A DNA stretch of 64,000 bases from the NCBI GenBank assembly GCA_008638375.1, contig CM018041.1, positions 15,842,716-15,906,715 on the forward strand. The letters run 5' to 3'. The stretch comes from Nyssa sinensis. Its lineage: Eukaryota; Streptophyta; Magnoliopsida; Cornales; Nyssaceae. Both the position numbers and the translations under genes were made by a program. The notes below the pieces were generated by a model, which saw only the letters and a program-made list of their open reading frames with translations, made no database searches and was not told the DNA's origin. This document shows, in pieces, positions 11,974-23,830 of the stretch (its first letter is position 1; each line of letters opens with the position of its first letter).

Positions 11974-12297
11974 AAAGCTCTACCTTGTGTCTCCCGTTCT
12001 GTTATATTTTCTTTCATCCTTTCGCACGGGATGAAGACATGCGTAACACAGATAGAACAGTCTCTTTGCATCGATCCATGAAAGTTGCAAATTCATATGT
12101 ATTTGTAAAATTCTCAATAAATCTCTACCTTGTGTCTCCGGTTATGTTATATTGTCTTTCATCCTTTCGCATAGGATGAAGACATGCATAACATAGATAG
12201 AACATCTCTTTGCATCAATCCATAGATGTTGCAAATTCATATGTATTTGTAAAATTCTCACTCAAGCTCCACCTCATGTCTCCCGTTATATGTCTTT
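11865..12297. repeat. Tandem repeat, 144-bp unit, three copies
   Basis: The 3' part of the second 462-bp unit is itself amplified. CTTTCATCCTTTCGCA starts at 11867, 12011 and 12156. Each unit continues with ATGAAGACA, CATCTCTTTGC, ATCGATCCAT-like and TGCAAATTCATAT-TATTTG blocks. No dyad or spacer structure suggests CRISPR. Confidence 0.85.
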
Positions 12298-12764
12298 GCC
12301 ACTTAGTTTGAACCATTCCTTGAGTTAGGATCCCTTTTTTTCCACTAACTTTCTTAATGTAACCAATCCATATAAATTAATTCATTTCAATTTATGAGAC
12401 CCATTACCCTGTTTCTAAAAGCTTTGATTCCAATAGCATAAAATGGGTAGATCAATCTGTTTAAATGTTTTCAAGCTAATTGCTATTGACCCTATTATTT
12501 TAACCAAATCCTAGTGGCTTAATGGTGTGAAGGTATAATGAGTTCAATTTAGTGATGTTGTCAACTCAAAAATCCTTGATAGTATGGACAACCAATCAAG
12601 GTAGCACAAATAGAGAAGAAGTTTAGTAGGTATTTGGGTTGGTTAGGGATTTTTTTTCATTATATGGACTCTAAAATCTAGCACTCTTAGTGAAACTTTT
12701 ACTTGTAAAAAAGAACTAAAATTTTAAAAATAACTTTAATATTGTTATTCCAAAATGGATTGAG
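12298..12764. other. Spacer, no gene seen
   Basis: Lies between the tandem array and the LINE 3' end. No supported feature. Confidence 0.5.
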
Positions 12765-13201
12765 TTTTTTTTAACATTAAAGTGTAAGATATATTATAAA
12801 CAAGGAGCTCGAGGTGGGCTAACTTGTATACAAAAAATATGAAGGGCTAAAAAAAGCCAATGTCCTAACTCTTTCTGAAAAGAAATCAAAGAGTCTAATG
12901 ACACATGGTATTCTTCTTTACACCAAGAAAATCATAAATACAAAAAACAGTCATTTAACTCTCACATAGAGAGTTCTTTGTCTTCAAATATTCACCGGTT
13001 CCACTCCTTCCAAATGTGCCACACAAGACATAAAGGTGCAATTCTCCACATGGACTTCAAATCCTTCCTTATCCTACTAGCCCTCCAACTCAAAAGAACC
13101 TTTCTTAATGAAGCCACCATGGCCCATCTATAACTAAACAAAATCAGTAATATGTTCCAAATGTCACTTGCCGCATAGAATGAAGAAGTAAATGATCTAG
13201 G

Positions 13202-13206
<5 letters not shown>

Positions 13207-13238
<32 letters not shown>
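13207..13238. repeat. (CT)n microsatellite
   Basis: A pure CT dinucleotide run of about 32 bases inside the LINE 3' part. Confidence 0.95.
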
Positions 13239-13239
<1 letters not shown>

Positions 13240-14163
13240 CACATACAACATCTACCTAGAAGATGGAAGCCCATTTTCTTCATAGTATCCAAAGTAAGGA
13301 CCGTCCCCACGTCGTTGACTAACTAAAGAAGATAACTTTCTTTGGAATGCCAGACTTCCAAATCAACTTCCAAGGAAAAGTCTCATCCTTCCTCCCAATC
13401 AAGAAATGGTAAAAAGACTGCAGTGTGAACTTTTTTTTGTTTTATCAATTCTCTGAATCATAGCATCCACCTTCCCTTCCTCGCCTAATAACTAGTCAAT
13501 AAAGCCAATAATTCCTCCACCTCCCCCACTTCCCAATTCCAAAATTTACTCCGAAAGTAAGTGTTCCAAACCACCCTCTCCCAAAAAAAAATATCCATCC
13601 AATCCACCACCAAAGCCTCTTTATTGGAGGAAATCTCAAACAAATAGAAGAATTTATCTTAACTTAACTTCTCCACAGTATAAGTACTCCCAAAACCCCA
13701 CCCTCACCAACCTCAAAGCCTACAAGATTCATAAAATCCTACATCCCTTTTTGAATGATTTTTCACACCCCACAACTATAGGCCTCCCAAATCTCATTAG
13801 AGAATCACTCCTCGGCTTCCGTTCCCATATTTCATTTCTATAACTTTCCTCCAGATAGCTTGGTCTTCTTTGGCATATTTTCACAACCATTTTCCCAACA
13901 AGGCTTTATTGGAACTCTTCGTTCCTTTGAACCCCAAGCCACCTTCATCCATCAACTGTTTCATCTTGTCCTAACTAACAAGTTGAATTTTCCTCTTCCC
14001 TTTCCAAAGGAACTCCTGTTGTAACTTCTCCAACTTCTTTCCCACTGAGGCCAGCATAGGAAAAAAAGACATCACATAAATTTTGGGGGAGGGGGCTTTG
14101 CCAATGTACTCTTAATGAGAGTGACACAACCTCCCCTTAGAAAGGTAGTGCCACTTCCATCCT

Positions 14164-15049
14164 CTAACTTTCGTTGCAATCTCTCCACAAACACATTGTT
14201 GTAGGCTTAGAGGAGGCCCCCAAGGGTAAACCCAAATACACAGTAGGAAGAGATCTCCTCTCCCATAACCGAATTTGATGATCCAAATCTTCCATTCCAT
14301 ATACTTGTCCCACATGGATAAGCCCACTCTTACATAAATTCAACTTCAAACCCAAAACTAATTCGAAGTATACCAATACACATCGAAGAAATCTTAGATC
14401 ATTTCTCCTAGCTTCACATAAAATCAATGTATTGTTTGCGAACAGGTAAGATATCTCCACCCTCTCTCCTCGGCCATCTTCCACTTTAAAATCCTTCATT
14501 AGTCCTATAGAGACTGCATTGTCTAACATTCTACTAAAAGCCTTCATCACTATCACAAAAGGAAGGAGAATACCATAAATACCTGATTGTTGATCCATTC
14601 ACAAATATTGAAAAAGAGACTGTCGAAATACAAAACTGAATCCACCTACTCCATTTACCTCTAAAGCCTATCTTTCGCATCACAAATAAGATGAAACTCC
14701 TAATTAACATGGTCATATGCCTTTTTAACATCTAACTTGTATATCAACCTAGGTCTATTGCACTTTTTTCTTACATTCACAAATTCATTAGCTATCAAAC
14801 AAGCATCCAAAATCTACCTTTTCCTAACAAAATCATTTTGGCTCCTTGAAATAACCTATTCCATTACTCCTCTAAATCGAAGGAAAATGACTTTAGCAAT
14901 AAGCTTGTATACACTCCCCAATAAGTTAATTGGTCTAAATATTTCATATTCTCTGACCCCTCTCTTTTAGGAATCAAAGCAATGTATGAGGCATTTAAAC
15001 TCTTCACAAATGAGCCACGATTATGAAAATCTAAGAACACTGTCACCAT
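14164..15049 (-). pseudogene. LINE reverse transcriptase, broken, catalytic DD changed to NN
   Basis: Three minus-strand frames carry successive RT blocks. 15049-14864 has SLNASYIALIPKREGSENMK. 14731-14534 has KRHMTMLIRSF (normally KAYDHVNW-like) and WSRWIQFCISTVSFSIFVNG. 14598-14164 has VIVMKAFSRMLDNAV, then YLFANNTLILCEA, GLKLNLCKS and SLPTVYLGLPLGAS. The catalytic motif of the family is FADD; here it is FANN (codons AAC AAT, each one G-to-A step from Asp), so polymerase chemistry would be lost. Frameshifts between the blocks confirm a dead copy. Confidence 0.8.
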
Positions 15050-15906
15050 ATCCCTCTAACTACCTTCCAACAATACTTGAAGAAGGCTATAGTAAATTTG
15101 TATGGACCTAGAGCCTTGTGCCCATAATGAGTACCCAATGACTCTACAATATTTTTTTGAGAAAGGTCTCTCCAAATGCACCCTCGCTTCCTTTGTGATG
15201 GATTTGAAATCCATCCCTTCTGAACTAGGCCTCTAGTTCAGTGATTCCAAATACAACTTCTTCTAGAAGTCAACAATGCTAGATTGAATATCTTCCACTT
15301 CTTCTAGCCTCTTATCATAAAAAATAACAGCACCGATATGATTCTATCTCTTGTGCGCATTGGCCATCCTATGAAAAAATTAGGGATTATTGTCCCCTTC
15401 TTTAGACCATAACATGCAACATTTTTGCTGCTATGAAACCTCCTCCATCTTCATAATTTTATGAAGCTCACCTATAAAGCCATCACTTTCTACTATCTCT
15501 AAATCTTCAAACTAGTTTTCTTCTCTTTCCGGCCAATGGACTAAATTTTTTCCATAATCAAATCTTTCTTCATCTTCAAGTCTCTAACCTCCTCCTGATT
15601 CCACCTTCAAGTCCTCCTTTAAAAGCTTGAGCTTGCTTCCCAAAATAAAGTTGGGGTTGCCTATAAGTCATCCACCACCTTTGTATTTTATCTACAAAGC
15701 GTGAAATCTACAACCACACGTTTTCAAAGCGAAAGGGGTTGTTGTCCCATCTTACTACTCTAGAATTCAAGAAAATAGGGACATGGTCCGATGCAAGCTT
15801 CGGAAGGCAGTAGCTGTGCAACATTAGAAAAACTTCATTTCCCACTTTGTCCAAACTAGAAATCGATCAATTCGAGACATAAAAGGATTAACTCTATCAC
15901 TAATAC

Positions 15907-16161
15907 CTAACTACCCAAAGGGAGATCAATCAGATTATTAGAATCAATGAACCTAAAAGAAACTCGCATTGCCCTTGAGAAATGGTCCCTCTCTATTTTT
16001 CTTTGTGAAAAACGGGTAATATTAAAGTCTCCTCTTATCATCCAAGGCTTCGTCCCACTATTATAGGTCAACAACAATTCCTCCCACAATAAACTTCTAT
16101 CACCATCGCAGTTAGGCCCATAAACACTAGAAAAAAGCCAACATAAATTGTCTCCAATCAA
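15907..16161 (-). pseudogene. LINE apurinic/apyrimidinic endonuclease domain fragment
   Basis: An 84-residue minus-strand frame contains SSVYGPNCDGDRSLLWEELL, then PWMIRGDFNITRF and LIDLPL. SVYGPN, the GDFN motif (with the metal-binding Asp and Asn) and LIDLPL are hallmarks of the endonuclease domain of plant L1 LINEs. Upstream and downstream parts of the domain are out of frame. In an intact element this enzyme nicks target DNA to prime reverse transcription. Confidence 0.85.
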
Positions 16162-18179
16162 ACTAAACTATCATAAGAGAAAGAATTTATCTTCTAAATG
16201 AGATAGAATACAAACCCTTCAAGGATCCCAAATGACCAGAATACCTCCAAACATCACAATCATAACTAACATTCTCCATTTTGCCCACCTACTTTCCTAA
16301 ATACTGCAAACAAAATCTTCATCAACACTTGAGACTTTAGTCTCTTGCAAACATGCCACCAATGGTCTATAGTTGGTCACTACATCTTTAACCACTAACC
16401 TTTTGTCCAGGTCATTAAGACCCCTAACTTTCCAAGAAAGGAATTTCTAATTCATTAAGCCACCCGACTAGATCTCTCTTTAGCAATCACCATCCCCCTA
16501 TCTCCCCCCCTTCTTGCCATCATAATTGACTTATGAATTCAGATTTTTTAACTCTTTTTGAAGTTTCTTTGTTGAAGCTTCCTTATTCTTCTTCCTCAAC
16601 TTCTGATGGACCACTATGATGTTTTTGTTCTTATGTATAACTATCTATGTGAACAAGCCCATTAACTTTTCCTCAAATCCTTCGCATGAAACCCCCATTT
16701 TTCAAACCCATTTCATTCTCCTCATTGCCCATCTAGATATTTCCTCCTATTTCTTAGTACCATTGCATAATTGCATCTCTTATGCCTTGATTACTACCAG
16801 TGGTTGACTTTCAAGAACCTCATCTTCCAACACTCCTTGAGACACCACTATTGCCCTAGTTATGACCTCTACTTGCCCCTATTCTAATAGCTCTGCCTTT
16901 GATAATGGCTACAAAGGGCTTCATTTTCTTATTATCCTCTCTCAAATCTTCATATTTCCTTCCTAGTCTCGTTTTTGGCTCAATCAACCCATCTTGAGTT
17001 TCCTGAACAAAAAAATCAAAGACATGATCCTCTAAGTCAAACATATTATCCCCTAATTCACTAGCGTAGTCTAAAGTGGTCTCTATATTCGTTCCTTCCC
17101 TTCGTATCACTTCCAACCACTATCTTGCATCAATGTTATAGCCATTTTCTTTGGTTATCTCCTTTTCAATGGAGACAGAATCCTCTACAGCATCCTCCAA
17201 CAATCTTTCACATTTATCCCCCCTATCGTAACATCTTTTTTCCTTTGATCACCCTCCTTTTGAACTTCAACAACATTGCTTGACTCCAGTATCTCAAACC
17301 TGTTTCGGTCGTCACCATGCTTATTTGGATCCCCTTGATAGCCTCTAACTATCGCCTTGTTATTTTCCTTCAGCACCTCACCCTTGCAATTCTTTACAAA
17401 AATATGGACTTTGCCCCCTCCTTTATACGCTCATTGCTTTATAGCCCATTAAACAGTCTGCCTCATTTTTCCATTTGGAACTGCCTCATGGGTTGGTCAT
17501 CAAACTCCCTTTGATTATACTTTCTGGACTGGGCTTCGGTTCTTTGAATTACCACCTCTTCAGGAGTCCTTTGCAACGCAATCTCCACTTTCTTAAGGAC
17601 TTTGTTTCATCAGTCAACCCATCCTAATTCTATTCAGTCTCCTCGTCGAACCCAACATATCTATTTTGGGCCATTTGCTTCCCTCATTTACAATTTCCTG
17701 GCCAACTCGATATTAATAAGCTCTAGAATACTTCTTGGGCTTGGCCCAATTTTGGTTATAGTCATTCTCTATATTGACCCCCCCACTTAGGCCCATTTCT
17801 CAAACCTACTCCCTAAAGCTTATCCCTATGCACCTCTTTAAAATTCAAATTGCTTACCCTTCTCTCCGACATGTCTTTCCTTTATTAGATCCACATATTT
17901 TCCCTTATCTTTAATCTGCTATACAACTCCATGCCCCTTACGCTGGTATTGCCCACACACGCCACCATAGTTGTCTTCTCCATCAACAATTAGGCGACCA
18001 CCCAAATTTGCTACTACATACACTAAACCATTTTCAAGATTTTATCTATGAAATTCAAGAGTTTAAAAACCATTATTCAATCTAAGTCCAAATTTATATA
18101 AATTTCCAAATATCGAGCTAAATTTGGTAAACTAAATTATATACTTTCCATCACCTGACTGTGGTAATAAAAATATACG

Positions 18180-18530
18180 TAAATTACATTGACGTCCCCT
18201 AAAGGTATAATCCAATTACACATGGATCACCTGTAGTATTGGAAATTACACTGATCTCCCCTCTACTTTAATTGTTAGTAAAGATTCTCCCTTCCCATAA
18301 ATTCACCACTAGAGATTGTGATAATTGATGTTTGTAGTAACTTCAAACTAACCAAATTGCCCTCAGTATTATAAAAGTCCAAAATGTCACTTTAGTGACC
18401 CATCAAATTACTTGTTTGCCCTAATGTTTCTTTCGTACTTAAACTAATATACCCTTGAAGCAACATACAAGAAGCAAGCACCATTTCCTCCTTTTCTCCG
18501 TCAATTTTTTTCCCTCAAACTAAGCATTAG
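18180..18530. mobile_element. Mutator-like terminal sequence
   Basis: Contains ATTACATTGACGTCCCCTAA, AATTACACATGGATCACC and AAATTACACTGATCTCCCC, the repeated 'non-coding ACAC-CCCC' style of plant MULE termini. It also has ATACCCTTGAAGCAACATAC at 18451, close to AGCCCTTGAAACAACATATG of the MULE right end at 2812. I did not find the opposing terminus, so element limits are unknown. Confidence 0.45.
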
Positions 18531-18679
18531 TCCTAGCAGTTCAAGTTTCTTAGGTATTTTAGCAACATTTTCTTTTATTTTATTTAAAATTCCATTATTA
18601 TAATACTATTTTTAGTATAAAAATATCAAGCAGTGATTAATTAAATTTCATAGAGAAAATCTTAAATTTTGTAGGCAAA

Positions 18680-18988
18680 ATGAGCACAACTACCATCTCT
18701 CAAGTGAGAGGGGCATGTTCTCCAATAAACAATTTAGGTAAGGGAAAAGAGCGTTGGTTCGAATTTCAGAATCAAGAAAAAAAACTAGGAAGCTTTACTT
18801 CATTTACCCATATGGTGCATGTAAATATTTTGAGTTTTAGAAGTCTCCATGCAATAGTAGTGTTGAATCTACTTTAGGCAATGAAGAAATGAAGGCCATG
18901 GTAGCAATTACAAAGGCAATGTTGATTTCAAGCATGATGCTCTTTATATTATCGATGCTAACTCTCATTATCACATGGTATTTGAAGT
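18680..18988 (+). pseudogene. GRF/membrane-segment gene remnant
   Basis: Plus-strand frames start with MSTTTISQVRG and, after a frame break near 18845, read SVESTLGNEEMKAM followed by a hydrophobic stretch (LISSMMLFILSMLTLIITWY) ending in a stop near 18988. Small plant GRF-finger genes have this architecture (short N-terminal finger, C-terminal membrane helix) and often sit in MULEs. The finger itself is not readable here. Assignment is by architecture and by the neighbouring Mutator-like terminus only. Confidence 0.35.
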
Positions 18989-19311
18989 GATGTAATGTTA
19001 GGTACTTGGGTGTTGTTAGGATAGTTACGAGAGGTGATGTGAATCTATTAATGCTATGGAGATCGAAACCAATTATAAACAAATTCGGGGAAATTATATG
19101 ATTAAAAAACCCCTAAGTTTATACCAATTACAATCATAATTGGGGGATTGGAAGAACAAATCATAAAATCCCTAATTTACAAAACCTAATTTCATAATAA
19201 ATTTGGGGAAATTGTCAGGGGTCATTAGAAACCCTACTTTCAGAACCCTACTACTCTTACATTTATGTATATCATTCTCTCAGAATTTTTGAGTTTTTGA
19301 TGAATTAATCC

Positions 19312-19524
19312 TTGAATTATGGGGTTTTAGGTAAGTCAAGGCTGAAGAGTAGGGATTTAGAGTGGTACTTCTTCAGTGTTTTGGATAAGAAATATGGGAA
19401 TGGATCAAGGACAAATCGGGCAACGGAAAAGGGGTATTGGAAGACGATGGGGAAGGATCGGACAGTCCTGCATAAATCCCGGAAGTTTGGGATGAAGAAC
19501 ATTCACATGTTATTCAGAGTTTAA
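19312..19524 (+). pseudogene. Orphan NAC-domain exon fragment
   Basis: The 70-residue frame contains [40 protein letters not shown] and SRKFGMKN. These are subdomains C and D of the NAC DNA-binding domain (usual forms EWYFFSPRDRKYPNGSR, GYWKATGKDR and RKVGMKKTLVFY). It stops directly after the degenerate LFRV, where an intact NAC has a Tyr-Arg-Gly. No subdomains A/B, E or transcription-activation region lie nearby. It is therefore a single captured or duplicated exon, not a working transcription factor. It sits 3' to 3' with the malate dehydrogenase gene and downstream of Mutator-like sequence. Confidence 0.8.
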
Positions 19525-19816
19525 AAAATAACTAATAGGAAGTACAGATTATAAGTATACAATGGGTACCCAGATGACTTCACCTCCAAGCTCTACACTA
19601 TACTGCTGGAGACTTGTATACCTTCAAAACTTAGCAAAATGGCTAAGTACCAAAATAATCACCGACACCTAAATTATTTTATTTCCAACTGCACACATTC
19701 TACGTAAAAATAGTGAAAAGTAGCATGATAATGGTAACACTTTTTGCTGCTGAAACCAGGAGCTCTTCACAGTAGCAGTTCGATAAATTCTTGAAAGAAG
19801 ATGCTTTGTATTGGTT

Positions 19817-20306
19817 TTACATTTCCCCCGGAAGCATTGTGTCCTCGGGTAGATCACAGAAGGCAACACCCTGAAAAGAGCCACACTATTCATATTACTT
19901 GTTAACTCAATCAAGCCTTGTCCCAACTAATTATGATTATATAATACTTACCTCTCCTATTAGATGGGCCACACATCTCTTCTCAGCAAGCAACTCAGCT
20001 TCAGTCTACAAAATAACAGATCCAATCATATCAAATGGTGAAAAAATGTTACCGGATGCTCACTAGCTGCCCATGACATTGGGTGTTTGGACAATGATGT
20101 GGATAAAGCCTTTTTGTTTCACTTTGACTAACATTTAAGATGAATCCATTTTGTTTCAGTAGCACAAATGAGTGTAAATTTTGCATGCATAGGATCTTTC
20201 AGGATCTATATCAAGATTCAGGAATTGAAATTGTTTTATATTTTCAATAGTTTTAGGTTGTAATTCCATGTTTATACTAATATCAGTATGAGACCCAGGC
20301 TCTCTC

Positions 20307-20337
<31 letters not shown>

Positions 20338-23300
20338 AAAAAAAAAACATGGCTTTCAGACTGATACCTTGGTTATTCTCTCAAGAAGGTGGTTGTCAAA
20401 TATTACATCCATGGCAAGTTCATAATCACCATCCCCCTGGAAAATGGAAATAATTTTTGACAAGTGATCTTCAATAAATTTATGCAGAACATATAGTATT
20501 TGAAGAAACTTTTTGATAAATAACTTACTTTTGATCTGCATGGCATGCTGAAAACAATGTCCTCTGCTATACCATAAGGATTTCCATTGGTGTAAACCTA
20601 CATATGCATTGTAAAGTACTCACATAAACAATGTCCTCTTCATGAATTGTTGCTCTTCATATATTACACACAATACAAATTCCTTTGAAGTTAAAACACA
20701 GATGCAACTCAACACCGTTAACAAATTGTTTGGAATACAAAAATTCCAGTGGATACTTGTTACATTTTTCATCTCTATGTGGAAGAAAAGTATGGCATTA
20801 TAAATGCAGTTAATGGATTTTCAACAATATGATTGCCCCAGAAGACCCAATCTGTTTAACTAACAGCATAAAAAGCCAATTACACTCACTAACCCAAAAA
20901 TTATTTTCCTCCAAAAGTCAAGCAAATATGAACTTACTCCAGAAGAAAACCAATCACCCTCAGGGGTAGGAGTTACAAGCGACCTGATGCCATCAACAAT
21001 CGAAACAGAAGTTGATGCTGCTGAAGATCTTCCCCATTTCTTAATAAGCACGCCACCTCTCTGCAAATCAACATTTTACCCTTTAATGATCAAAGTTGAG
21101 GACCAGTCTGGCTTAAGAACAGACTATATCAAATTTACCAGACTACAAATATAGTACACACGCATAATTTACTACAGATATTTACCTTCTGAACCTTTTC
21201 AGTGAAGTCCTCCTGCAACCACTTGGTATCCCTTATAACCTCTTTGACAGGTGAACCATTTATTCTAGCATTTAAAAAGTCTGGAACCTGATGAAAATTA
21301 CATACAGAATATTTTTAATATAAAGGATATGAATATAAGCTACTGAAATTCAACCAACAGAATATATTCAATGACCTGAGTGGTGGAGTGGTTTCCCCAG
21401 ATGGTCACATTTGACACCTGGTCATAGAAGACACCAGCCTTGAGGGCCAGCTGCATAAGCCATACCAAATATTGACAAATCTCAGTTATTTCCTTTTTGG
21501 TAATGATACACATGCATAATTATATATCATCAACACAGGTGATGTTCAGGCGCTCTTTATACCTGACATTTTGCTCTATTCTCATCTAACCTAGTCAAAG
21601 CATGAAAATTCTTTGCAGGTATATCTGGAGCATTTTTCAAACAAATCAATGCACTGCATTGAAAAACCAACATAATCAGCGATGACAGGCATCAGAAGGA
21701 ACTGCACAACTTAGGCATCAAGATGGAAAGCCAATATTAGTTACTTGGTGTTACAGGGGTTGCCCACCACCATCACTTTGACATTACGGGATGCAACAGC
21801 ATTAAGAGCTTTTCCCTGTGATGTTTTAGGCAAAAACAATGGAAGAAGGAGTATCATTATTGCCTTCTTTTTATATATGGAAAATAGAAGTGACACCGAA
21901 AGGAAATGCTAACAGCACCTGCTCAGCAAAAATCTTCCCATTTATGTCTAATAAGTCAGCCCGTTCCATTCCAGGCCCTCGAGGCTTTGCACCAATTAGA
22001 AGTGCCCATTCTGCATCTTGGAACACCTCATATGGATTGATGCCGATACTCACCTCCTTCAACAAAGGATACAATGAATCTTCTAGTTCCATAGCAACTC
22101 CTGCATGTATTGAGATCGTTATTTAGAGGATTTAGAATTTTATCCTAGCCAGAAGGCATAATTGAAGGCCAACAAAGAGCACTTTAACTTCAGAAAAATA
22201 TTCACATTATCTAATATATTTCATTTGACCTTGGGCAAAAGAGTAGAACTTTCTACTTATGGTAGTCAATGACCGAAGAATATGAACTTTCTACTTATGG
22301 TAGTCACGAAATAAAATAGTTGAGAGGAATTTCTGAAGAATATAGTGATAATAATAATAAAAAAAAAAAGAGTAGCAAAACAAGACAGAAATTGGATGTT
22401 TTTCATTATAAGAGATCTGATGTTTGGTCATTAAGAAATACAAAAGAAAAGCAATCGTCAAATTCAACTATTTGAGATATGTCCTGGAAATATATTCTTC
22501 ATTCTAATTCTGATACACATGCTGCTCCATGGATTGCACAGCAACAAATAACTTTAAGTTAAGAACCATACCTTCAAGAGCTTGGAATGACCTTTCAGAC
22601 CCCAGAAGTTTCAATGCAATAGGTTGATCTGGCCCAAAAACTTCACCTGACGCAAGCTGCCATATGAAAAGTAGTTAGGTACCAAGTCGGAACACAGTAA
22701 ACTGCATGGGGGAAAAATCTTACTACTAGCTAGTAGCTTCTATTGGGAGTAAGCCTGAAATAATGATGTTATTTTATTTATCAGAGAAGTTTAGTTTTAT
22801 ACCGGAAAATAAATAATTTAATTAACTGTCTATGTGTCTAAGTGTCACCCATGACCAGCATATTTTTAACCCTTCTCTTGAGTTATAGAAGCATGACTAG
22901 ACATCCAAGGGACAGCCATTTGATTTCATTTCCCACACAGAATCTGAAGCACTAGAATACAGTCATAACAGAAACGGAACCATCCCACCACTGGCAGTAA
23001 AATATTGAATTTCATCATTACATTTAATCTTAAATGTGATATTATTTAGTCATTTGTGTCAAGGCTTCATATAATATAATTTTGGTCTAAACGAATGTAT
23101 TATATATCTGAAATCCATGGGAAACGCAATGGAATAATGTCATTCCCAAGTCCCAATGGACATTAAAAATGTTCTTGGTGCATTGAAGTTAGACCACTTC
23201 CAATTTGGTGACTGTAAAGTCTGAAGGCGTATTTCAATCCTTCATTACTTTTTACTATTTGATATTTAAACCTTGTCATATCCAACATTCTTTTCTCAAA

Positions 23301-23796
23301 TTAGAAATTTATTTCAAATTTCTATTATACATTGCTTTATGAATGATTGCACATTTATGGTCCAATAGTAACTTAGTAATGGAAAAGAATAGAAGACTTC
23401 CTTACTTTGAAAAGTAGATGATTAGATATCATCCCAGCAGCACCTGAAACTGCAATATTAATTAATTTCTTCCAGGTTTTTGTCTCCTCTTCCTGTGAAC
23501 ATATAAAACAGAAGTTAACATCATAAATTAGACCAACCAAATAATGCCTGACCTGCACTTCTGTGGAATAACATATTCACGGTATCCATATATATTCTTC
23601 TTAGTTCCTTTTTCTTTTTTCAGACTAGAATGGCATTGAACTGAAAAGTACACAGAAACATGTTCCCACCTATCATCTACAATAAATTTATACAGTAAAG
23701 ATTTGAGTGCACATGAGCATGAATACTCATGCAAGATGGAGAATTGGATGTACCTTTTGTAAAACAACCTCAAGATTTCAGGTCTGAGTTTTATTA

Positions 23797-23830
<34 letters not shown>

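Larger units (their letters stand above)
12765..18010 (-). mobile_element. L1-type LINE, near full length, inactive
   Basis: On the minus strand the order is: 5' region with ORF1-like or low-motif sequence (about 18010-16500), apurinic endonuclease (16161-15907), linker, reverse transcriptase (about 15060-14160), a C-terminal region (about 14100-12900) and a 3' tail CCTTGTTTATAATAT with an A run (T run on plus at 12765-12772). The tail resembles that of the LINE at 57253-59215. Several frameshifts and stops break the frames. The 5' edge is approximate, and no target duplication was found. Confidence 0.75.

Noticed and set aside
11865..12297. Possible CRISPR-like array
   Set aside because: The units are contiguous 144-bp tandem repeats with no short repeat/spacer alternation, and the DNA is plant nuclear.
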